Shown here: piece by piece, positions 41,201 through 53,110 of the stretch
How positions within the stretch are numbered: position 1 is the first letter of the stretch
How the letters are laid out: every line of letters starts with the position of its first letter
Program-made: the position numbers and the translations under genes
Notes under the pieces: model-generated
Seen by the model: only the letters and a program-made list of their open reading frames with translations
What the model was told of the DNA's origin: nothing
The model's database searches: none
Source of the DNA: Pleurotus djamor
Lineage: Eukaryota; Basidiomycota; Agaricomycetes; Agaricales; Pleurotaceae
Reading direction: 5' to 3'
NCBI GenBank assembly: GCA_029747585.1
Contig: JAPEVF010000079.1
Span: 55,768-119,767, forward strand
Length of the DNA: 64,000 bases

Positions 41201-41271
41201 CTATTGAGATCAAAGCAAATAACTATATTGTGGTGCCTTCATATACAGCCATGTTTGTTCTTCAACAATAA
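38264..41271 (+). CDS. Glycoside hydrolase family 44 (endoglucanase/xyloglucanase type)
   Basis: Secreted beta-1,4-glucan or xyloglucan hydrolase. Signal peptide MAFSLSLRRLVAAAVLLGSS then VFADDLNIYTDDALASGWENW. The first about 150 residues form a carbohydrate-binding-like beta domain ending YHLDNIVLVE, and a second beta segment (about 39030-39365) follows. The GH44 barrel then shows HIYGVNFPPRASYIYNLGV, LSRWGGNAVTPYNPFGHYTN and GFDWYFENRNADWGSADEWI. The acid/base region is TILALDNEIEIADHTHQDMH, followed by LLDYLDIHYYFQPDTSAEDA. The nucleophile region is KLAISEWSSTNDNDITGG, then YWYQPDEMGPVGLAFWLYRG. By family knowledge the two catalytic Glu are in LDNE and ISEW. C-terminal beta strands end SYTAMFVLQQ. 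More than ten introns, several exons under 60 nt. Intact as far as can be followed. Confidence 0.92.
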
Positions 41272-41423
41272 AGTACTATACCCTGATGTATACTTTCTCA
41301 AAATATTTTCTGGCTGTCTGGGACGCTGGGTTTCAACCTCTCTATGATACTCTCCCTATCTCTCCCTATACTGACAGGGGAGGTAATAAGCGCCATGACC
41401 TATTTTCTCTGCGTTTATCTAAG

Positions 41424-43394
41424 ATGGCTACGTATCCACACACTCCGCTCCTTCATACCTCGCTGAGGACTGTGGCGGTCTCGGGTCCACATTTACAAGT
41501 CCTCGAATCAAAGTAAGCACATCGACGAAAGCTGTGGATTATCATGACGGTGCCCATGCTAGCTCTGGTTCGGTCCTCTGGAGTACCACCAACTACGATG
41601 GGACGGAAAAGCTCGATTTATTGAAGTCGGGTCCTATACGATGTGCAGCCTTGAGCTCTTCCGGGAAGTATTTAGCTACCGCGGGGGATGATAAACTGCT
41701 CAAAGTATGGGAACTGGAAGGCTTGAAGCTTCTGAATCATCGGTGGGCTGCCCGCTTTCCGTTTATGAGTTTTCTCGAGCTAGAATCTTTCCTAGGGAGT
41801 TACCTAAGCGGCCTACAAATATGCTCTTCACAGAATCCGACGATATCCTCGTTTCTGACAAGTTCGGAGACATATTCAGGTTAGTTTCGTCATCATCGTT
41901 GCTACAATAGATGGATGATCACCCTCCAGGTACACTCTTCATCCGAGAACAGACCTCCCAAAGGTGTCAAAGGATGCTTTATCATCACACGAAAATCCAT
42001 CAGGAGGGGATCTCATCCTTGGCCACACATCTTTCTTGACTGCCTTCACGCTTTCTCATGATCGACAATACATTATCACGGCGGATAGGGATGAACACGT
42101 TCGAGTGAGCTGGTACCCAAAAGGTTTTAACATCGAGATGTACTGTCTCGGACACGAAAAGTGAGTTCTCTTCCTGACAGCCAAATATAACGCAACCTTT
42201 ACATTGATAGATTCGTCTCTGCATTACATATACCGGAGTTCGAGGAAGCTACTCTTGTTTCAGGCGGTGGAGATCCCGTTTTAAAAGTTTGGGACTGGAT
42301 GTCAGGCCGATTTCAAAGAGACATCAATATCTTGGACGCAGTCGCCCCTTATATCAAGGTCAAACCTCAGGGAAAACCATCGGGCGAGGATGGAGAGGGT
42401 ATAGACGGAGATATACCTGGTGGCAAGAAAGCGCGAAGAAAAAAGGGAAAGAAACAGAAAGGAAAGCAAACTGCGGACGATGCTGCAGGGACGGAGGATG
42501 GTCCTGTGGATCCAGCCGTCCAGCCCCCAGTCGTCCAACCCCCGATACTTGTCATTCAAAAAATTGACTCACTTGACTCTAATGGCCTGAAATATCTTCT
42601 CTTTACTGCCGTCGGGTATGCAACCTTTGACAAACAAACGCTGTTTCTCACTGACTGTAACCCCTAGTGCAACTGCATTGTTTTCCGTCAACTTTTCTCG
42701 GGTGGAGGGCATCCAAGCACTCGACGTTGGGCGGCCCATACTTGACTTCACACTACAGAGCGACGGTCTCTGCACGATTTGCGTAGATGGCAATTGGGGC
42801 GATGTTGGTCCAACGCCCATGGTCCACACAGCGCGTTTTGTCTCAGGCCAGGTATCAATCTTCCGCCCTCCGCGCATATCCAAGGCTCATCCCCTTCCCC
42901 AAGTTTTTACTTATCGACGATGAATCCTCCGTTATCAAGTCTTTGAATACGTTATGCTTGGTTCCTGGTAAGACACGAGACACGCACGACCTACACCCCT
43001 TCGTTAACGCTAGTGTTCTGCCTCAGCCTCAGACGAGGACCTCAAGTCCCTGGACCTCTACCTACCACTGACAGCTCTCCCGAAGAACTCTGATACAGAG
43101 TATAATGGCATGGATCGTGAGGTCACGGATATCATAGAAACACCGGAAGACGGCGGCGCTGTCGTCGCAGGAAGGAAAATTGGAAAAAAGCAAATGGGTC
43201 GGTTGAAGAATAAACAAAACCTAATGGAAAAGGTGCGAATGGTTGAGGCGTCTGGCCCTCCTTCAGATGTACAAAGCGAAGTGGCTGGGGGAGATGTTGC
43301 AGACGCCGCTCAAGAGCCGGAACCAAAAAAGCTGAGGTCGAGTTCTCCGCAACCTCAGTCAAACTTTGAAGATGTAGCAATGTCAGAAGGCTAG
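41424..43394 (+). CDS. TRM82: tRNA (guanine-N7)-methyltransferase non-catalytic subunit TRM82 (WDR4)
   Basis: WD40 partner that stabilises the TRM8 catalytic subunit for m7G46 formation in tRNA. The start at 41424 gives MATYPHTPLLHTSLRTVAVS. WD-type blades follow: GPIRCAALSSSGKYLATAGD + DKLLKVWELE, NMLFTESDDILVSDKFGDIF, LILGHTSFLTAFTLSHDRQY, ITADRDEHVRVSWYPKGFNI, CLGHEKFVSALHIPEFEEAT, and LVSGGGDPVLKVWDWMSGR. The HENPSGGDLILGHTS and DEHVRVSWYP segments are characteristic of Trm82. A basic, Lys-rich insertion (KKARRKKGKKQKGKQT) lies between blades, and the C-terminus is acidic with a final basic stretch. Introns interrupt blades at about 41741-41794, 41880-41930 and elsewhere. It starts only about 150 bp after the GH44 stop, on the same strand. 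Confidence 0.92.
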
Positions 43395-43495
43395 AACGAG
43401 TGCTCGTATATAATACATTCAGATATTTTGCTTCTCTGTGTTCGATCCGTGATTAAGAAACTTGGGCTTTGGCATTGCTTTGGCCGTCGTTTTGG

Positions 43496-45878
43496 CTAAT
43501 CCATTTTCCTTAGATTCTCCAAGATAACTTTGACACCCCAAGCACCAGGGTCGGGTACGTTCTGGTCCTTCAGCCTCTCGCTCTCAACGTACGCGCTTCG
43601 CCCAGCTTTTGCTTCTAAGCCTCTTGTTTTCTCTGCAGCTTCGCCCGCTGCTCTGATGGCCTGATCTATCGAGGTCGTGTCACCCTCTCCTTTTGAAAGG
43701 ACGGCGATGAATGCGGCCAACGGATCAACCAGTGTGCGTGATGGTGGGCGCGCCCGTGTGTAAGTATACAATTTTTGCAGAGCAGAACTCAACGCCTGCG
43801 ACCACAGATTTCTGACACCGTCGCCAGATGAGAATCCTGCTTGCAGGCCTTGAGCCAAGGCAGAGAAAAAGATTCTAGGAGAACGGTAAGACCTTTGTTT
43901 TCTCGGCATGGAAGCATACATCCTCACGAATATAGCGCGCCGCTAGTACCTCCCATTGCTTCTTCAGCTACCTGAGCAATCATAATGATTGAGCGAACGA
44001 CATCTTGGCCTGTAATGGAGCCATCGGCAAGTTTGTCCAGGACAGCTTGAGCGCCGGCCTGGTCGTACAAATTGAGTCAAAAGGGACAAGATATTATGAT
44101 TATCCTAAGACTTCGCACCTTGAGGGTCAAACCGCAGTCACCGTCTCCAGCTATGTTATCCATCTCTGTGATTTCAGGTTCGGCTGATATGAGGGCTTGA
44201 CATGCGCGTGTGATAGCGGCCTTGAATTCTTTTTCATCAGAAGCAGCAAGAGTCCCCTCGCTCGTAGCACTCGATGTCTTGGGTTCTACCGATAGCGAGG
44301 CTTGAGGTGCGTTAGGCGGATTAGGAACACGTTTGGAGGACCACTTCCAACCAGGTGCCTCGGTAGGTGCATCGAGAAGGGTTATGATGTCTGAGGCTGT
44401 TGGTGAAGATGCACCAGCTTCCAAGTTATAAAGGGGGAGGAGCAATAGCGTGAGGGAAAAGCCTGGCATATTAAGGCTGGTCTGTAAGGATGAATGTCTC
44501 GATTGAGCACACATATAGTCGAAGCTGCTCGAACCCACCATGAAGGTTCCCGATAGAATTCTTTGAACTCTGATACCTCGATCCCCCAAGCATTTCCTGG
44601 TCTCGTAAACGATTGCGCCTATTTCCAGCTCGCTGACGCCTCCCAAATTGTTCACCAATAAGACCACGTCGTCAATACCTTTCTGATCGGAAAACTTGAG
44701 AAACGACCTTTCTTCGTCCTTGGTAGATGTGAGGAGTTCAAGTAGCTGTGGAATGAGCTCAGAGAGTNGGGGAACGGGGGAAATGCGCTTGTGGCCACTT
44801 TCGTTATGAATGCCCATGCCAATTTCAATCTCGGAAGAGGATAGGTAGGACGTGGACTGAGCTGTGCCAGGGACATGGCAGTGATCGAGGCCTACACCTA
44901 TAGTCACAGTATGTTCAGCCACCCACTTAGCGATGTTATACACGTCGTCGAGACTTCCGCCTTGATCGGCAAGTGCGCCGCCTATCTTGTAGACAAGAAC
45001 TGTTCCTGCTAAACCCCTGCCAACATAAGGAATGTATGCAATCAACGACAGACGCGAGGGCGAGTCACCTTCGCCCCACAATGGACCCTTGAGTTCTTCC
45101 AACGGCGACATCGTCCCCAACAATCACAAATTTCACTCGATCAGCCTTGTCGGGGTGTTGAGCAGCGTACTTTTCCTTTGCCAGACCAAAATTAAGGATA
45201 TCGCCGGTATAGTTTCTGGATGCTAGTCAACAAAAAGTCGTCGGCCAACCAGCAACCCATCAGTACTCACTTGACTATGATGACCGTTCTTCAGGATATT
45301 CAGTTGACTGATGACATGGAAAGTTGACGAGAGAAATTCGTACCCTTTATCATTGTCTATCGCATCGATGCCTTTCCTCACTTGACTGGCATTTGGCGAC
45401 GCAAATATGTTACCACAAACCGCAGCTATTGAAGAAATCGGTATGATACGCGTCCTGTGTCGATATCTTACCCGTCAGCATTCCTTTTCCTAGAGTTTGG
45501 AAAACCTCAATCTTGAAGAAACAATTCGATGATGTGCTATTTTGCAAGCTTACCCACGAATCCAGCGTGAGCGGGTTCATGTCCTGAGCCGCCACCACAG
45601 AGTAAAGCCACTTTCTGGTGGTCGGGAGATCCAATATGAGCAACTAATCAGATTGAGGGTCGGTCTCAAATAACAGGGACGTAGCCGAAGTTGCATACCT
45701 CTGTTCTTCTCGTCAAGACTGATGTGCGGATTCAGGGCACATAGTCCCTTGAGTGAATCGATCACCACAGTCTCGGGGTGGTTTAAGAAATGTTTGCCTT
45801 CATATATATATATGTGGTATATGTGGTCAATAGCGATGATGACGGGGGAAGACGTNAGTCCTCACTTTGCAACGACAT
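43496..45878 (-). CDS. DAK1: Dihydroxyacetone kinase (DhaK-DhaL fusion)
   Basis: ATP-dependent kinase making dihydroxyacetone phosphate, which detoxifies and uses dihydroxyacetone in glycerol metabolism. The first exon is only 13 nt (45866-45878); it joins to give [20 protein letters not shown], the normal DAK start. The DhaK part continues [24 protein letters not shown] sequence around 45560-45620, [56 protein letters not shown] (substrate-binding region) and [19 protein letters not shown]. After a linker ([14 protein letters not shown]) the DhaL domain has [15 protein letters not shown], whose Asp residues bind ATP-Mg, then [16 protein letters not shown] and [20 protein letters not shown]. 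The N at 44768 is in frame. The start with a tiny exon is inferred from splice signals (gtgagg donor at 45865) and the fit to the family N-terminus. Confidence 0.93.
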
Positions 45879-46248
45879 GGTTGGTGGGAGAGCTGAAGAC
45901 CTGGTTCACGTGCCAGGACATCATCAGGTCATGGTGGCGGTGCTACGTCCTAGAAAGAATCGGACCATGTCTGATGACACGAGTCCATCCTTTACACTAA
46001 GTATTATCCCATGTACCCTTGGACGCAATGCATGGTTCAGCGACGCGGGACTCCACTATCGCTTGACCCGGGGAAGTTCGCGCCTTCTACTGATCAATTG
46101 ATCAACTTCTACTTGGGTAGACCTTTGAGTAAAGACATTGTGCTGTCTTTGAATTTCAAGACATTGACGGGGAAGTAATTACAGTCCATAATGTATGATC
46201 TAAGTTAAATTTCGTTGCGTTCTGAGGAAGCGTCATGGCTGGTCTGCA
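45879..46248. other. Short intergenic region
   Basis: Promoter side of dihydroxyacetone kinase and 3' flank of the deubiquitinase gene. No gene seen. Confidence 0.5.
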
Positions 46249-49200
46249 TCATTGCGGGGGTGGCGTCGGAGGAGCATCTTTCAGCGATATGACTGTTGGA
46301 GGAACTGCTGCTGCTGCCTCTCGAAGCGGCAAGTCTTCGTAAGAGTCCTCGAGTACATCAAGATCGATGGTGCCCTCATCGAAATTTTCGTCCGGCTCCA
46401 TGTTGGTGTCAAAGTCAAAATCTGGCTCAGCTTCAACGGAAGAAGAAGGCGAAGTCCCGTCGGAGGGCTCAGCGACTTCGACATCCCAAGACGCGCCACT
46501 ATCTTCAGCTGGCAGTCCAAGCATGCCGCTGAAAGAATAATCGGCTTGTTTCAGAGGAAACCTCGGGTCGGTGGGAGTGGAAGGACGATAGGGTACTAAT
46601 GTACGAGCTCGTCCGGTGTACTCAATCTCTGGTTCTGAAGGAGGGGTCGGCAAGGAAGTATCCACATGCATCGTTTCAGAGTATTCGGCAGAATTGGTCG
46701 ATACTTCTTCTTCGCCATCATCTTGCACTTGTTCAGCCAGCTTCTCTCGCCATTCTTGAATCTTGTTGTATGTCTTCCGTCCGATAGGCTTAGAGGAGCG
46801 TCGTCGATAGAATAGGAGGTAGGCATTGGCGTTCTTTGATGAAAAATTAGTATTCGCAAGGAGGAATAGAGTGAGACAAACTCACCACAGCGTCCTGGGC
46901 ACGAGCTGGCGTGACAAAGGAGTCATCGAAGTGGTACCATTTCTGCGTCTCGTGGTTCAACGCATACGCTCGATAGTGACCACCACCTAAGCCACCCATG
47001 TGCTCATCTACTCCAAAGAGATCGTAGACAAGGGGCTCGTCTAGATCATTCAGACTCAATCCCGTAATGTCGGCGCCTTGCTCCATCAGTCTCTTGGCCA
47101 CCTTCCTCTCCCCAATCATCTCGCCAAGATCCAATCCTTCAACAGGGAAATCGACAAAGGTGTCGATCTTATCCCTCAGCATCCGGCTGTTGCTGAAACG
47201 TTTTAAGTGGACAACCAAGATGTCCGGCGCGCTCCAGAGGTCGAACTTCTTCGTTGCTTGGCGATGTTCCTTGCACTTGGGACAATACCACAAATCGTCC
47301 TCTCCCAACTGTTCCTCCTTGGTGAACTCATCCAAGCAATCTTGGAGGGTGAGCCCTTTGTGCTTCTTCTCCGATTCCGACTTCTTCGCGGCCTCATACT
47401 CTGGATGAACGAAAGTCTCCCACTCATCCCATCTTGCATTATCCCAGCGTGAGCGCTCATCGCCGAAATATAGGGCCTTCATGTTCTCGTCGAATTCACA
47501 ATAGAGCGCATCGTCTTGCTTCAGCAAGATGCCATCGTCGATCGTCTCCAAACGGCTACTCCAAGTCTCGAATCGAACTTGTCCGTAGACATTATGTGTC
47601 GTGCCAAAATCCTTGTGTCCGGCTTGTAACTTTAGAACGAATGTACCCTGTTTGGGGCCCTTCTTGACGGGAGGTAGTAGCGATGGTGTTGGGGGAGCGT
47701 TGACGATATTCTCATCCGTTATATCGCCTTCTTCTACAGAAGGAACTTCTTCCACCCTAACAGTAACATCGCCGTTTTCCTCGCCGACTATTTCGGCCAT
47801 GGTGTCGATAGGGGGGACCATGGAAGACGGGCCGATTTGGATCGCAGTAGTTTCCTCAGTGCCGGGCTCCCAAGAGTACAAGTGAGCTCCATTCTTCGTC
47901 CATCGTTCCAAGCGCTCAACGACTGCACTATAGATCGCATCCATAGATTTCGCCTGCTCCTGCGTAATGGCAATAACGGCAGGATAACCAAAGCAAGGAG
48001 CACCCCGATTGGCGAAATTAGAGCGTTGCGCTGTAGTAATGTCACAAAGGTACAATGCCAAGATGAAAGGATCGCCTGCTTGACGTTTGTATGTTCGACT
48101 TTGTTGAGCGTGGCAAGGAAGTTCAAAACAGACAATAGTATCATTATCGGACATTTCAGAGCAGAGAACGTTGTCATCGAGCTTTTTGTAGAATCGGTTG
48201 CTGAATATTTCCATGGTCAAGAGCTAATGAATATAAGTCAACGGACGCGAATGGCAAATTGGAGGGCACACTTGCATTATCGGGGTTGGCGCCCATCCAG
48301 CGACCCACCAGTGCCCGAAGGTCCTTGAAAGAAGAATCACGACCCAATTCAATGGGTACCTGTTGGAAACATGTGAAGGATTGAGGCATAAACAGAAAGG
48401 ATAGACCACAATACCTTGACATGAGGCTTGCTGGTATCCCAGGGGATGTAATAAACCGTATGTCGCCATTTCTTGTCGACAGGGAGGGGAAGGGTGAGAT
48501 ACATGAAGGGGTCGAAAGTAATGGACACCTAGTCCACGCGTTAGCCGGCCGGACGTTCACAGGTAGTGGATGTATGAGACTATACCTTCTCGCAGACTGG
48601 GCAAACCAGGGTGCTCTGATATTGTCCTTGGAAAAGGTCCACAATCACGCTGTCATTGCGAAGCATGTACCCATCCCATGACTTCTGTGCGAACTTGACG
48701 AGTTCTAAATCTCCTCCCCCTTCCCAGTCCGGCTTCTCCACATATGGCTTCTTCAACACGCGGTTGAGATCTTCATGTAAACCATCTAAGAGGAACGCGA
48801 CCAGTTCCTGAGAGTCGTGTTGCTGGTATCCACTGAACTGTGGGGCGAACCGTTGAAGCTGCATTTTGAATTCGCGAGGCGAATATGAGGTGGAAGTGGG
48901 GTTAGCATCCCAAATACGCTGTAGAAGGGCACCGAAGGCCTCCGCTATAGCCCCGTGCATACCAAGAGGGTTGTCGGGATTGAGTTCCTTCTCGTAGACG
49001 CCACTCAAAAAGTAATCGCAGAGTTCTTGCTGATGCGCTAGGCATTGAAGGGCAGAATTCATGAAACAAGTGTTGCCCCTGCAAACTTAGTTGTAAGTAG
49101 ATTCAGCACCAAAGGTATACAAACGTACATATTCCCCAGACCAAGTGTACCCCGATCAATAGACACAACCTTACGCACCGGTGTGGTCTTGAAGCTGTAT

Positions 49201-50262
49201 TTCGGTGCAGGCGCCAGCTCTGTCGTGGGTTCCGTTGATGGTCGACTGCCCATCCGGTTGAAGAAACCGTCGCGTGACTCAAAGGGCCTGAACGGCGCAG
49301 CCTCCATATCCGCAGAGTCCACCAGCCAAGCACCGTCTGCGTCCTGGAACTCGATCACAATCAAGTCTTCGGAATCCAGCATCGCAGACTCGAGCGTCTT
49401 GTCGCTGGGTGCGATAACTTTGCCATGGTTGAGCTTGAGCTCAGAAATCGGGAATTCTGGTCCCTCGACGTCCAAAAGAGTCGTATCAACTTTCCAAACA
49501 CGATACTCGGTCGTTTCTTCCGTGAAAAGAGCCCGAGCCGTCTCGAGAAGCGTTTTGACGCTATCGTGAGCAGAGATGGTGATGCTGGGCGCTGCCTTGT
49601 GCTTTGATGTTGGTGATGGTTCAGATTTGATCAATCTAAGGACTTTGAACCGTGGTGGATAGAGTTCCAGTGTCGTCTGCTTGGCCACGCCTCTTTCGAT
49701 GACTTTTCGAGGCAGCGGCTTCAACGCAGGTCCATACCTCGAGTCATTGTGAGTGTGCCCCCCAAAAAAATACGTGATGGTAGGATGCTCACCATGAAAC
49801 CAACGCATTCCATACTTCACTGGGCACAAACTCGACGTCGATCCCGTCAACGAGCCCAGTCTGCAGGACACCATATGAGTCGACGAGCCCAGTGTTGTTC
49901 ACCGCAGAGATATCACTCTCGCTGATGGGTCCATCTTTGTCGATCTCGCCCGTACAAGCTCGTCGCCACCGTTTCCACCATTCCCTCGAAACCACATACC
50001 ACGTCTGGCCCGCCACCATGTTCTTTTCCTTCAATTTGTCTGCCCATTCCCAACGCTCCTTCGGGTCTTTCTGGGTTTGGTCGAGCGACATCTCCGAGCT
50101 GCCTTGCGATTCCATGTACGCATCAATTGGATCTAGGGCCATTGGTGTGGGTTGGCGCTTAGGCGAGGTATCGATAGATTCCATCGAATCACTACGTTGT
50201 CGTTTTCGCGAATCTACAGGCTTCAGAGACGGTGAAGGTGACGGTGACGGTAGATTGTGCAT
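46249..50262 (-). CDS. UBP12: Ubiquitin carboxyl-terminal hydrolase (UBP12/USP15 type)
   Basis: Cysteine protease that removes ubiquitin. The start at 50262 is the first ATG in frame ([20 protein letters not shown]); codons further upstream lack an ATG. After a basic disordered N-terminus comes a DUSP domain ([54 protein letters not shown]). A ubiquitin-like segment follows, then the USP core: [20 protein letters not shown] with the catalytic Cys, and [20 protein letters not shown]. It continues with zinc ligands CPVC and [44 protein letters not shown] with the catalytic His, and [11 protein letters not shown] with the Asp. The tail after [11 protein letters not shown] is acidic and ends [10 protein letters not shown]. 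Order and about 1,200-residue length fit fungal Ubp12. Frames stay open except at normal introns. Confidence 0.95.
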
Positions 50263-50790
50263 GACATTCAAAAGCAAAGCGGCGACGCGTACGCGCAAAC
50301 ATAGTTAAATAGCCTTTGGGATCAACACCGCTTTTTTCTTTGTGACCTCCTCTTTTCCCATTTGACGTAAAAAGGGCTAAANCGTCAAACACTCACACCA
50401 ACAAAGGGAACGTGGTCCAGAATCTGTTCTACTCTTGATTGACTGGACAAAAACATCAACTGAAATGTCTCTGGTTGCAAAAATATACGAAAAGTGGGAT
50501 AAAGCCATCATTTCCACGGCTATAGCATGTGCATAGTGCTAAGATGAGCATCAAAATGACCATGAGATGGTGTACCCGATGAGGATACTCTGGTCCTTCA
50601 AGCTTCATATGGGACACTGGTAAGGCCACAAGGGGTCACCCCTTTACGCCGATGAATCATTTTGATTCAAGCGCCCAAGTCTGCCCATTTAAGGAGTCAC
50701 TCCTTTTACCCGGATTCGGCTATCCCCGTCGACTCAAGCGCGCAGTTGCAGGTTCTGTTTTGCGTTGGTTTTGCGTCCTCTCCCGTTGCA
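50263..50790. other. Divergent promoter region
   Basis: Lies between the divergently transcribed deubiquitinase and EXPERA genes. Contains an N at 50382 and a repeated short motif, aaggggtcacccctttacgcc and ggagtcactccttttacccg, at about 50630 and 50694. No gene seen. Confidence 0.45.
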
Positions 50791-51532
50791 ATGTCGCGTC
50801 CTTTCTCTGCACGTCCAACGGATTTCGTGTACTTCTGCTACTTTGTGGTAGGCTATCTCTTGTCTTATTGGCGAAGTGATACCTTTTGACGTGTCTCCTT
50901 GGTCGGTAGAGCCATGTTGTAGCGTCTCTGCTCATCGACTTGCAAACGATCATCCCAGAGTCCATCGTCCCGACGGTCATACGAAATTTACCCATAAGCT
51001 ATGTGAAAATGTCAAATGACCCACTCATTGGAGGAGCAATGGATTTACTCCCAAATTCGGACCAACTGGTATGGTTTCGTTCGTTTGTGACGGTTGAGTT
51101 GTCAGTGTCCTTTCAATTCCACAGTGTGAGAGTGATGGCTGAATTCTTCTGCTGCAGGCTCTTCCAGCTGCCGTTATTCATCTTCGGTGCGCGAGCCCTT
51201 TGGAATGGTGAGTCAACCATCCTGCTTGCCCGGTTTCGCCTCTCTCATCTCGGGCTCGTAATTTCCAGACTCCAAGTCGATTTACATTTGGCTCCTCATC
51301 TACGGTGCTTCTACCGCCACGACCACGCTTCCATGCTTAACGACGGTCCTATACACGCCATTGACGTCCCCCGATNGTCCCTGCTGGGATTGTATCCATT
51401 TCCCCAGAGCAGCGCCTGCTGTTACTCTCCAGCTACCTGCCCTACTTCTTGATACCCCTCTATATGACCTGGGATATGGCTACGCGTATCACACAGCAGC
51501 TCGCTTCTGGGAACGCAAAGAAACAAGCCTGA
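50791..51532 (+). CDS. EXPERA-domain membrane protein (TMEM97/sigma-2 receptor like)
   Basis: Four-helix membrane protein of the EXPERA family, whose animal relatives act in sterol handling. The ATG at 50791 gives MSRPFSARPTDFVYFCYFV; a first intron (50848-50908) joins to SHVVASLLIDLQTIIPESIV. Then follow SNDPLIGGAMDLLPNSDQLV, WFRSFVTVELLFQLPLFIFG, DSKSIYIWLLIYGASTATTT, and, after the N at 51376, EQRLLLLSSYLPYFLIPLYM. The protein ends GNAKKQA. The motifs DFVYFCYF, WFRSFVTVELLFQLP and YGASTATTT are typical of the fungal members. The N marks a one-base frame slip inside LTSPD, probably a base error. Three introns. Function in this organism is inferred from family only. Confidence 0.86.
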
Positions 51533-51938
51533 AGGCATGTATCCCTTTGATATCTTCCTATGGAGTAAACATGGACCTAGATACCGCTCACATTACCCAA
51601 TCAATGTAACCTTGCAGTCTTTGGTTTAGGCTGTGAATCTACAGAGGGATGATATACGCCCCCTTGCCGAGAAAGTACCTCCATGGCGAAAAACTACGTT
51701 GAGTATCGCACAACATGCATGCCCTTGATGTCTTCCCAGGCAAGGACTGCGAATTGAGCGGGGATCGCGTGAGGCCCTCTCTCTCCGCAAGCTCACATTA
51801 CGGAAAATGATGGTTGATGGAAGCAACGCAAGCGCTACACGCCTTGCAACCAGTAACGAGATAGGATAAAGGCCTAGTACTCGTCGTGGCTTCGAGTGTG
51901 CAAATCATCAAAGTCCCTCCCCATTCTTAATTCTCCAG
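51533..51938. other. Intergenic between two membrane protein genes
   Basis: No coding signal that I can support; holds the promoter of the following gene. Confidence 0.45.
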
Positions 51939-52635
51939 ATGCTGAGTGCGTGCTTGTCTTCGTGTTCATGGTCCAAGATCCATGACCGTGTCTATCTACT
52001 TTACTTCGCGGTTCGCCGACCCTCTTCGCCTCCAGTATTTATCAATATTCAATATTCATACCTATTTATAGGTCCACGCTGCATTGACTGCAGTGTACCT
52101 CGCCAACTCCTCCATCGAGCCGTCTAGTTTCAGCTGGCTGCCCACACTCGTTCAAGGATATCTGATGGCTATGATTGTTGGACCAACAAGATCTTTCGTT
52201 GGGATACCCCAGGCCAGCGGAAGCCCTTTAGTCGCCTTCATCTTGAGGTATGTCGCAGTCATTTCGCAGGAGTTCCTCCGACCCATCATCTTATGATTTT
52301 CACCACGTAGAGCCCAGGTGCTCATCCGGTACTTCTATTGCATTTGGGTCCTAAGCAAAGGTGAGCTTTCCGGCACACAATGCGAACTCACGGAAATTTA
52401 AATAGCTCCAGGAAAGACGCATCTCTACCAATACATCATCATCTTCGCCGTTCAGCTCGATGAACGGACTGTGGGGAATCTGTGGGAAACCCCGTGGACG
52501 TGCTTCCCGATGTACATGTACTTGGAGCTGGCTTTTCGCATCTTCATGGAATGGTCACATGAGAAATTGGAGAGGAAGATAGAGAAATTGGAGAGGGATA
52601 GGGATAGGAAGGCGATCGGGAAGGGGGAGAAATAG
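51939..52635 (+). CDS. Multi-pass membrane protein, possibly a diverged EXPERA-like neighbour
   Basis: The start at 51939 (MLSACLSSCSWSKIHDRVYL) leads into four hydrophobic segments joined over three introns (about 52012-52070, 52249-52310, 52362-52405). The segments are DRVYLLYFAVHAALTAVYLA, WLPTLVQGYLMAMIVG, LIRYFYCIWVLSK with YQYIIIFAVQ, and CFPMYMYLELAFRIFMEW. The C-terminus is a charged helix, KLERKIEKLERDRDRKAIGK. The number and order of helices, the opening DRVYLLYF (compare DFVYFCYF in the gene before) and the closing YLELAFRIF (compare TWDMATRIT) suggest a distant EXPERA copy. Overall identity is low, so this is a hypothesis. The splices were chosen because they keep one frame throughout. 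Confidence 0.62.
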
Positions 52636-53110
52636 ATTTCGCTCCCGTAGTGGCGCAAACTAAAGCCTGGTTACAAGTGACCGAGCACTTTCCATCGCGC
52701 TCCGCTCTGGAAGGGTAGCCCCATTGTACATAGTATAGCCAGCGGATAACCCCACAAAGTACCGACCAAGATATCCATACTGACGTCCAGGTTCATTACT
52801 GTTCAGACACAACGTAGGTGGGTGTGACAAGAGCCCGCTTGTGAGAAGTGTACTATCTCCATCTAGGAAAGCTTGTTGGTAGCGCTCGGCTGCTAAACGG
52901 GGGACTTGTGCACTCGGGCTTTGGGACGATCTACTTTTCCTGCCCACGGGCCCCTTATGTCCCCCTGAGTAGAACTCCTGTCACTTACGTAATCCACGTA
53001 ACTCTGAAACTTCGACGAAGTTGGACGACACCCACACACCTTTTGAGTCTTACCGCGCTCAACGCTTGAGCTTGGGGTCTTGGATCTCCAGGTCTCTGAT
53101 TTTCTATCAA
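52636..53110. other. Intergenic, PAF1 promoter side
   Basis: No gene seen in about 470 bases. Minus-strand open frame at 52660-52947 has no recognisable motif. Confidence 0.45.
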
